Made by a program: the position numbers and the translations under genes | NCBI GenBank assembly: GCA_015178975.1 | Contig: WHVD01000071.1 | Coordinates: 62,001-126,000, forward strand | DNA: 64,000 nucleotides | Reading direction: 5' to 3' | Source of the DNA: Hysterangium stoloniferum | Taxonomy: Eukaryota; Basidiomycota; Agaricomycetes; Hysterangiales; Hysterangiaceae | The notes under the pieces: generated by a model | Seen by the model: the letters and a program-made list of their open reading frames with translations, nothing else | What the model was told of the DNA's origin: nothing | The model's database searches: none | Shown: one piece after another, positions 56,082 to 64,000 of the stretch | Position numbering within the stretch: the stretch's first letter is position 1 | Layout: each line of letters opens with the position of its first letter

Positions 56082-56267
56082 GTGTTGATGGAATTATTTG
56101 TTCAAACTGAAAATAGATTAAGAAATGGGCTGCCGGAAAATGTTCAGGATACGTTGATGAGGCATGAGGATTCAGGGATTACTGATGGGAAGAAGTATGC
56201 GGCGGCAACCACAGTATTTTATACACTGCATGTATGCAGGCTTGAAACATGGCCACACTGGCCGTAA
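56082..56267 (+). CDS. Hypothetical short ORF
   Basis: The frame of 61 residues has coding-like composition (LMELFVQTENRLRNGLPEN, then HEDSGITDGKKYAAATTVFY). It has no domain or copy in the window. It could be one exon of a decayed gene; a further frame lies at 56,415-56,624. This is weak evidence. Confidence 0.2.
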   Translation: MLMELFVQTENRLRNGLPENVQDTLMRHEDSGITDGKKYAAATTVFYTLHVCRLETWPHWP

Positions 56268-56639
56268 ATTTCGGGTCGCTGGCGAAAGATCCAACTGTGT
56301 ATGAAACCGCGTACGTTCTTCATACGCACACATAGGGATCTTAATCGACGATTTATAATAGAAATGGTCCAAACGAATTCCGTGTCATTGCGACGTGGAA
56401 GACATGGACCGTAATTGATCAACTACATAATAATAAAGGGTAGCACCCTGGGACTCAAAGTATATTACGATGAAGCACAGGATGAAACTGTACAACCATT
56501 TATTAAAAATATTCCCAAGTGCAAGCGGGTTCAATTCGCTAATTCGAGGCATACACCCCAGGGGGGAGGAGACGTTACTTGGACATTGTTGGTAGCTTTC
56601 TGGCTTAATATTGCTGCTCTTTAAATTAAAAGTATTGTA

Positions 56640-57130
56640 AAGATAAGAATAAACCTTTAAACGTTAAAAAACCCGCTGCGATTGAGGTCCCACAGCGCTC
56701 CTTCTATGTCGATAGTCGGCCCCCTTGAGATCTACAGAAGGAATGTCGCTATCTTCATAAAATAATAACTACGTTGTACATCAGAACGATTATGTGGGTG
56801 GATTTCAGTGAGAAAAAGGCTTGAAGGAGCTCTGGTGACCAAAGCGTTAGGAAAGGTCCAGGCGTTTGTGACTACTTGCCACTTAACTTACGTACGAACA
56901 ATTATAGATACAGTCCGAGGTAGGCCGCTAACAGAGCTGTCGCGGGAGGGCGGGGTCGAAGCCAGGAAAGCCCTACGAAATCGGCGTTAGTAACCCGATG
57001 TTGACTTCCTGCCAAGAAATATATAGGGGTATAGAGGTGTTAGTCTCCAACTGACGCAATATATAGGATACTAGACAACTTACTGGGTGTTAATTTTGAA
57101 CATTCCCGAAGGTCCACCATCCAATCTTGA
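56640..57130. other. Spacer before gene C copy 2
   Basis: The stretch 56,940-57,110 resembles the segments beside the fold-backs and gene A fragments (3.93-4.07 kb, and inverted at 35.26-35.41 and 51.87-52.02 kb), including the tract taggggtatagaggtgttag. Otherwise nothing is recognised. Confidence 0.4.
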
Positions 57131-57133
57131 GTC

Positions 57134-57586
57134 GGCTCAGTACTATGTCTAATTGCCGGGGGTGGGTGCTGACGCAGTCGTGCCTCGGTTACGGAACTGA
57201 AGAAATTGCGTTAGACGAGACGAAAACGAATGAGAATGCTATGGACTTCAGCAGTCAGGAATTGCAAGTAAGGCCTTGCGTGGATGCCCTGTTACCAAGC
57301 CGCTGAGAGACGAAGAAAGAGGGAAGATAACGTTAGAAAGGACTACGACGGTTTAAGAGATGGACGTACGTTTAATTATCCAAAACGAACCACCTCCTCA
57401 GAGACGTCTCAAGTGCTTGAACAGCAGGTATTCGACCTAGGAAACTCCGAAGACACAGTACTCACAAAACAGACACAGCTGAACTGTAATGAAATGGGTC
57501 AAAATATCGAGAAAGGTGATAAAGCAACGCACACCGTTCTCAAAGACACGAACCAGAACCAACCGAGTGACCCCACTAGCCCATGA
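57134..57586 (+). pseudogene. Gene family C, copy 2
   Basis: It matches 25,006-25,460. The start region is altered, with a stop soon after the MSN equivalent. The charged segment ERRRKREDNVRKDYDGL is kept, and the frame continues to NQPSDPTSP (57,586), longer than copy 1 because the two copies differ by small indels near the end. Neither copy can be called clearly intact. Confidence 0.45.
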
Positions 57587-58138
57587 AGCAGAGAAATGGA
57601 TAAAAAGAAAGAAGTAGAAATATCCAAAGAAAGAAGAAGAAGAAGGATAACTGGAAAAGAAAGAATTATGCCTGGCCGCTGCCACTTCATCCGCCGCTGT
57701 TCCTACTATTCGCCCGCTGCCTCCCCTCTTGCCCCTGCTTTCGCTTAGATCCCTGATTAAACGGTTTGCTTCTCTTTCCGCCGTCGGTTAGGTTGTGGTG
57801 GGGGCGCAGCCTGAGGCAATGGTTCCATGCGAGCAGGTAGAGGTCCGCCAAGGTGTCTTTGCCGAACGTTGCGGTGAGTCGTCGGGCATGCGGAACTGGT
57901 TTTACAATCTTTTTCCACCTCAGTTCAGGCGTAAGTGCTGCCGCACTGAGGCATTCGCCACTTGCCTAGATGGTAACAGGTAAGCATAATTGCCAAGATT
58001 AATGACACGAAATCGTACTTGTCTAACCGTGTTGGCGGTTCTCCTCTGTTATTGAAGGCCTTGTCTCGCCTCGCCTTTCTCTTTCCCTGGTAATGGGGCT
58101 GAGGTGTTAGCGATTTATGTTTGAAACGCTTTATCCTG

Positions 58139-60410
58139 CTAAGGAGTCAATTTTAGTTGGTGTAAGAAATATAGCCGACGGGACTCACCTGCAACCCACA
58201 GACGTTCCTGCCCCGGAGGACGGATTGTTTTAGACATGCAAACTATAACCATTCCCTTTATGCCGGCTCTGGTTCTTAAGGTTGTGCATTGATGCAGGCG
58301 ACCCGTCGGATTCGGGTTCGTTCCGGTAAGGACGCCTGGGATGTCCATCGGTGGGAGACCTTGTGCTTGGTGTTACTTTAGGAGCTGCGACCGCTAGGTT
58401 GGTCGTCAGTTTTGTGTTTCATGTGGTATTAAAATAAGTCACAACTAACGAGGTATTTCCTGATATTTGAAGTCAGGGAAGTCAGGAGGTGAAGACCTTG
58501 GCCTCGGCACAGGATCCTCATAAGCTCGTCCGGCAAGCGCACCGTGGCCCGTACCGTCGTGTGAGGGCAGATCCTAAATTTAATTGAAGTTAATGATGTA
58601 TGAGAGAAAAGAGTGGTGAAAAGTACTGCGTACTAGATGATGAGCCGCCCCAGATGCCCCTATACGACGTGTCTGCATAGACTTCTATATTTGCACAAAA
58701 TATCAATTTAATAAATGACTCATTAGGATAAAGGAGTCACTACCTTGTCCGTATCCATGATTATTGATCCCTTCACTGTCCATCGCGGCGGGGGTAGCGC
58801 TAGCGTGCGGGGGTCGAGTTGGCAAGACACAGCATGGTGAACGAATGGGTAAACCGGGAGCAACGCTGTCACAGGCATATCTGCAATTATCGCGAATTTT
58901 GATGAGTTTTAAAAGATCCGCGCGAAGGGATGAAGTGTACGAACCAAATGCTGGAGACAGGTCTGTCTGCGTGTTCGTACTGGCGAACACTTTCTGATCA
59001 GTGGCTTCATCGTCGTGGTGGATGAGGGAAGATTCTGTGAATAGTAGGATATTTAAAGTAATATATTATGCGCTGGGCGAATGATCCCGTGAACGGCGAT
59101 CCATCCAGCATGAGAGGGTCATACTCTCTAAGATCGACCCCCTTACCCTGTCTTCCCATGAGATACGTGGGGTATACTCCGGCTCTTCATCGGCGCCTTT
59201 GACGTTACCGTCATCCACATCCACAATATCATGATCGGCAGTGAACTTGGGGCGGATGGTGGTATTCGCCTTGGAAACGATGTGGGGATGGAACATCCCA
59301 GCATTGTGTCCTGCTCAAATTAAGGCAAGTCAGTATATGATGACATTAATTACACGACGTCGGACAAACCTTTCACAATGCGCTGGGCGAATGATCCCGT
59401 GAACAGCGATCCATCCAGCATGAGGGGTCCATACTCTCTAATGTCGACTCCCTTTCCCTTGTCTTCCCACGAGATACGTGGGGTAGGGTCGGGATCCGCG
59501 TGTGTGCCGTCGACGTTACCGTCATCCACAGCGGGTGGGTGATCAGCCGGGTCGATGCCCTCAACTTTACCGTCATCTACCGCCGGTGCGCGATCAGCCG
59601 CGCGCTCAGGTCTGACGTGCGCGTTTTCAAGACGAGAGTGTATGAAGTACACGATGGCGCCGAACAGCGTGAATACCAGAGCGATTTATATCCAGGCAAT
59701 ACACGCATCGCCGATCACTTCCGCATGTCTAGAAAACCATTGTCAAGTATCTCATTATTTATCGCTCCATATAACACTGACCGTTGCTTGAGCCCACGAC
59801 AGATCGTCTCCTCGATGTGTATACGCAGCGCGTGTGGCAGGTGCGCGACGCGGCTGGTTCCGCCTTTGAATGGCTTGCTCATCAACACCGCCACAAGGCT
59901 GCCTTTTGGGAATGGATGCAATCTAACGGGAACGCAACCGGTAAGTGACAACATCACAAGCAACAAATAATAGCCACCACCACTCACACATCATTGTAGC
60001 AAACCGAATATAAGGAGCGTTTCATATCACTCACTGGAAGCAAACCGAACAATCTTGCAACTGCTCCAGGTTCAACTCGATGTTTGCCAATAGCTTGAAT
60101 CCTGTGACGGCAGCCGCGAAGGGACTAAAACCTTGGTTGAAATGCGGGAGCTGGTAGCCAAGAAATATGGATATATCCGTCAGTATATCCACCTTGAACT
60201 GCGTATCCGAGACGCAGTGATGAAGGATGACTGATAATATTCTTTGCGAGGCGGTGTCTACATTGGTGCTGTGGCAGTAATATGACTATGGTTCAATGTG
60301 CTAAAGAAGGGCAGATACACGTACTAACACAGGAACATTGATAGGTGCATTACGGCCGTCAGAGTGATCCTGCTCCGGACCACAATAGGTTTGGTGAAAC
60401 CGAGGGGCTT
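58139..60410 (-). pseudogene. Gene family B, copy 3
   Basis: It has the same order as the 26-28.5-kb copy and direct orientation to it. First exon near 60,410-60,325 (GTACGT donor), exon 2 with LARLFG-type end near 60,060, exon 3 (LHPFPKGSLVAVLMSKPFKG, 59,935-59,790), membrane exon near 59,690, acidic exon 59,652-59,350 (DPADHPPAVDDG, then RISWEDKGKGV and GSLFTGSFAQRI). A second tandem copy of the last exon (59,230-59,070) is joined by a deletion at 59,060-59,068 to late-exon sequence. One base is lost in the exon 2 end near 60,060. It is not functional as it stands. Confidence 0.6.
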
Positions 60411-60479
60411 CATCGTCGTTGTAGAAGTGATGATTTTATTCTCAAGTGATTGGATTCGGTGGTAGTGAAGAGTAAACAT

Positions 60480-61575
60480 GGGGTGGTAAGGAACAAGCCT
60501 ATACCAATGGGCAATATTAGAGCGCCAAAAATATCAATCGATAGCATTAGGAACCATGCATCCAACCTTAGAATATCAAGAAATGCTGGGCAGTTGGTAT
60601 AGATATTTATTAAGGCGATGAATAGTGATTTTCAAGTGTCCCGCACAGCCTGACGTGTTTTCTTAAGATAGATCAAGCCAAAGTACAAATCGGGAAACTA
60701 TTTTCTTTCATTTTGACATCAGCGGAATGACAATAATTTTGAACTATTTATGGCCAAAAATAAGAGTATTTATCTTTATTGTTTTAGATGTAATGTAACC
60801 TTATCGGCCGATACCCTACACAACCTCTATTTGGCAAAAGAGGCAGAAAGACCAGAAACGAACCATCGATGTGTGATCGGGATCGCCTTGGAAGGATGCT
60901 TCTCGATGGCGCTCAATAATGTCAATGCACAAACTACACTGGTTCAATCACGAGAAAGACCAGACGTTTGAGAAACGAAGCATCGATGTGTGATCGGGAT
61001 CGCCTGTTTTAAGCAGTGGAAGGATGCTTCTTGATGGCGCTCAATCTGACATGGGTGCCTTTGGGACCCATGATAGGCAAGTCGCTAATGTTCATGTCGG
61101 TCATGGGAGGCCGTGGGCTGTGGTATGTGACTCGTGTATAGTATTTGAACCGATTTTCGGACGTCTCGGGGATCAAATTCTTTATTTGCCCCTGCTTTTG
61201 AATTGTAGATTTAATATGGAGACATCGTCTCTATTTTAGCTTGGCTTCTTTCTCCACAACCAGTAGTCACACTGGTCACAATCACACGAGGTGTCGAGCA
61301 CCCATCAAATGGTGGAGGATCGCCAGGAGGGCTGAAACAGCCAAAATACATGGCTCAAGTGTGGAGGCTGTATAATGACGAGAAACATATATTGGTGTTT
61401 ATATCTGGGGAAGCCGAGTTAAATTCGTTGACTACCTACCCTCCTTCTTGACTGGCATAGTCTTAGGGTCTATGGCATCAGTAGTGCATTGACTTGGTAT
61501 ACATTAAACCAGTGACACGACATCAGGTGGGCCTAAAGATTGCACAGGGGTGAATGGTAGCATGGTGGGGGTGAT
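60480..61575 (+). repeat. Block 'P' spacer, third copy, truncated
   Basis: It is collinear with 28,540-29,518 and stops at about 61,575 within the catggtggggg landmark, where block R begins. It contains an internal partial duplication of about 70 bp (the segments with gatcgggatcgcct near 60,877 and 60,992). Confidence 0.7.
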
Positions 61576-61599
61576 TTTTGGAATAAAATCTCGAAGCTC

Positions 61600-62700
61600 G
61601 CAACAATCAGAAACAAGGACGAATGTGATTTCCGATGGGGCCGGTCATCGTGGCTATTTTTCATGGCTTATTTCATTGGAACTACGAGCTACTTTTCTCT
61701 CATCCAATGTGAAAAGTCATGACTGATGAGAAGTGCAGGTATTTTGATCATCGTGTTGTCCAATGGCTTGGCCCGTTCCTGTTCTCGCAAGGAAACAACA
61801 CAAGAATAAAGGTGGCACGGCCTCTTTTGACAACCCGTCCTAGTGGTATACGATTGAAATTTTTTATCACTAGTAAATCCGATATGACTACAGCTACGGT
61901 CAGTGCTCGCAATATATTCAAAACCAGTCTAGAGAACCTCGCAGCGATCATTACAAGTGACTATATTCGCCTTTGAATCGAGTCAAATTATGTAGCTTCA
62001 TTCAACTCTCAAATACACGTTCTGTTTGAAATCATTGTCTTTTATAAATCGGATGACAGTCTAGACACTGGTGGTGTCCGCAAGTGTATTCAACGGATGT
62101 ATGGCATAAACGCGAGGAACGTTCTAAGCTCGCGGCGAGGGTGAAAAGCGACTGTTTGCGCTCTTATACGTCGCGACCCATGGCAGCTTTGCTTTCAAGT
62201 ATTCAATGAAGTAGAATTAGCTTCAATAGTGCCACCCACAGTGTGAAGGACGTCGGTTCTAGGATCATGGATCCTGTCGATTCAACACTGGCGTGAAGGG
62301 ACCATGAGCGTGAAGGAGACATGCATCGAAATGGAGATGGGGGAGGCTTTTTTCTGACCTTCTACAATATCTTATTTAAATCACATGTCGTTCTTTCGGA
62401 GGTTAGTCCAAGCATGACTAGTCCGCTCAAATGTATTTAACACATGTATGGGGACAACAGCAGAACTCCCAGAGATGATACAAAGTGACTATATGCGCTC
62501 TTATATCGGCTCAAATCATATATCTTTATAACATCTGCAACCCCGGCTGCAAAGTGGGTTGAATACAGGGCGACACAATTGGGCTCCTCCTGATTTGGCT
62601 GAGATGTGTCGCATTATCGAAGAGAAATGAGTAGGAAGGGCATCCAATCGATGGTGCAGTACCTTCGTCAGGGCAGCCGTGCTTCCCCAACACTCATATC
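61600..62700 (+). repeat. Block 'R', direct copy
   Basis: It is collinear with 31,800-32,730 and leads directly into gene A, as at 32.7 kb. It contains the empty site of the 2041 LTR (cgcagcgatcattac, near 61,942). No gene is supported. Confidence 0.75.
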
Positions 62701-62705
62701 GGCGT

Positions 62706-64000
62706 CTAATTAAACCCTACCGACACACGAGTGGAAGGTGTCGCGACGACACAAAGGAAGGAACGCACGGTGAAATCCACACACTCAAGGCGGGAACTGA
62801 TGTATTCGTCATTGGTCGAGCCGCGCATTATGTCACAATGTGGAAGGAGTAAAATGAGACTGGCGATGGGATCGAGGCTGCGCACGGTGGTACACGCGGA
62901 TTCGGGCTCGGAAGATCCAGCTATCAGCTTCAGAGTCAACGCGATTATCTGCTCCCCACACCACAGGAGATCCAAATTTGGAATGGTGTGCGTCAGAATC
63001 AGGCTGTAGGAAAATTTCATAGGCGGATGTAAGACAGTGCTGGAAGGTCTAATATTTTGAACGTACCTTACGATGGGCCCAATGAACGAAGAAACGACAT
63101 TCAGCTGGTTGATGTGATCGGAGAGAAGCGTGCTGTCGTCGAAGAAGGCTTTCAAGGAGTAAATACAAATTAGGGAAGGTGGTGTCCTCAAACCCACATG
63201 ACGTGAGAATGAGGCTATATGCATATTTGTGTCGTGCACTAACACCTTCAACACAGCTCCAGCAATATCTCGAAACCATGCATCTTGGTGGATGCAACAC
63301 ACAAGAAGGCGGATAGGGTATCTATAAGACGGATATGCTCGCCGATGACTTTCTCTGTGATGGTTTTTGGTGGGTTGGATGAAATGATGTGATATCGCGA
63401 CGCACGGTTGTAACCAGAATTCAATGCACCCTCTGATCGCCGTGAGCTCCTCTACAGATAGTTGACGCACGTGGCAGATCGCTTCCACGATATAAGCAAG
63501 GCCGAACACGGGAAAGGGATGATCAAATAATTTTCGATAGTTGGCAATAAATGTTGATGCAACCTCTTCAAAGTTGGTGTGCAGCGGTGACTTGACTAAA
63601 ACGTTGTAAAGTGATGACGTAATCGCAGGTGACGCGTCTCTATCTGACCAATAGACACCGGGACACCATACGAAGGCCTCAGCCAAAGATGCCAAAAGCC
63701 AATGGGCAGTGTGACGTTTCCCACTCCGCGGTAAATACACCGGAAAATTGTCTAAAACTATCATCGCTCTTCTCCGAATGTGCCTTGGATATGTGGGTCT
63801 GCGAAAACGTCGGTATTTCGAGTGTATTCAAGATTGACGTTGCGTTATCCCTACCTCAATAGATCCACACTCTCTTGAACTAATCTTCCCAGTCTTGCAG
63901 GCGTGAGATGCTGGTGTGGAAACTTTCTAAAGGCCCCGTCGTCTTGATGCAATCGACTCGTGATTTGCTGGTATATTGTCAGCTTCGCGATCAGTGAAGC
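62706..64000 (-). CDS. Gene family A, best copy, partial at the window edge
   Basis: Unknown family; I recognise no named domain. The exon 64,000-63,855 is open to the edge (LTIYQQITSRLHQDDGAF, then LVQESVDLL). The 56-nt intron 63,854-63,799 (GTAGGG...TCGCAG) keeps the frame through an AG/A arginine codon. The next exon reads RRAMIVLDNFPVYLPRSG, FVWCPGVYW, SSLYNVLVKSPLHTNFEEV, LSVEELTAIRGC, CCIHQDAWFRDIAG, SRHVG and LTLKLIAGSSEPESACTTV, ending VSVGFN. A 63-nt in-frame GT-AG segment (63,066-63,004) is probably a second intron, since a GTACGT or GTGCGT start recurs in other copies. About 412 codons are visible (391 if spliced). There is no signal peptide or clear membrane segment in the visible part. 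More N-terminal sequence is expected from the 16-kb remnant. The C-terminus may continue by splicing at the GTAGGG near 62,719. Confidence 0.55.

Noticed and set aside
1-64000. tRNA, rRNA, CRISPR or bacterial operon features
   Set aside because: No T-loop consensus with a foldable cloverleaf, no rRNA landmark and no regularly spaced direct repeats with unique spacers were seen. The regular array at 2071 has no spacers.
1-64000. A Starship-type giant element
   Set aside because: Those are known from filamentous ascomycetes and are defined by a tyrosine recombinase captain gene; no such protein is seen here.
1-64000. Polinton, helitron or KDZ-type element as the source of the blocks
   Set aside because: No replication helicase, protein-primed polymerase, capsid-like or KDZ transposase motif is recognisable in any frame. 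The gene families A to E look like ordinary spliced genes.

Overview
The window looks like a gene-poor, repeat-saturated stretch of a filamentous basidiomycete genome, probably an Agaricomycete. The evidence is very short GT-AG introns (44-67 nt), an F-box protein of agaricomycete type, Ty1/Copia and Ty3/Gypsy remains that resemble mushroom elements, and many solo LTRs. I see no rRNA, tRNA, CRISPR array or bacterial-style operon.

Almost nothing is single copy. The region is a mosaic of blocks of about 0.5-5 kb, each present two to four times in either orientation. Direct pairs: 8.56-11.09 with 43.90-46.30 kb; 25.01-29.52 with 57.13-61.58 kb; 31.64-33.90 with 61.60-64.0 kb; 35.11-38.06 with 51.73-54.76 kb. 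Inverted pairs: 11.55-14.35 with 19.83-22.77 kb; 25.65-29.81 with 38.83-42.74 kb; 30.88-32.57 with 36.00-37.45 kb; 3.93-5.33 with 33.96-35.40 kb. The blocks carry a few unrecognised gene families, named A, B, C and E here, plus an F-box gene (D). Family A has about ten remnants; its best copy runs off the right edge (62,706->64,000, minus). Family B is a membrane-anchored protein with an acidic repeat tract and at least five introns, in three copies. Family E is a coiled-coil gene whose exon-intron unit has been tandemly duplicated.

Layout: 0-0.8 kb, a spliced coiled-coil gene with a 21-bp minisatellite. 0.8-3.2 kb, two related LTRs in opposite orientation, one carrying a 43-unit decamer array. 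3.5-6.7 kb, three further solo LTRs with target-site duplications whose empty sites survive in sister blocks. 6.8-11.5 kb, gene A, repeat and gene E remains. 11.5-22.8 kb, a large inverted repeat holding the F-box gene in both arms. 22.8-31 kb, a chimeric B/E junction, gene C, gene B and gene A pieces. 31-38 kb, A remnants and a fold-back element. 38-43 kb, the inverted B block. 43-46 kb, a gene E block. 46.3-51.6 kb, a broken Copia body abutting a Gypsy 3' end with its LTR. 51.7-64 kb, further copies of the A, B and C blocks.

The genes do not form an obvious pathway. The best reading is an old, repeatedly rearranged segmental or mobile gene cluster. The candidate for something undescribed is the A/B-carrying block family itself, together with the fold-back derived from the first exon of gene B.
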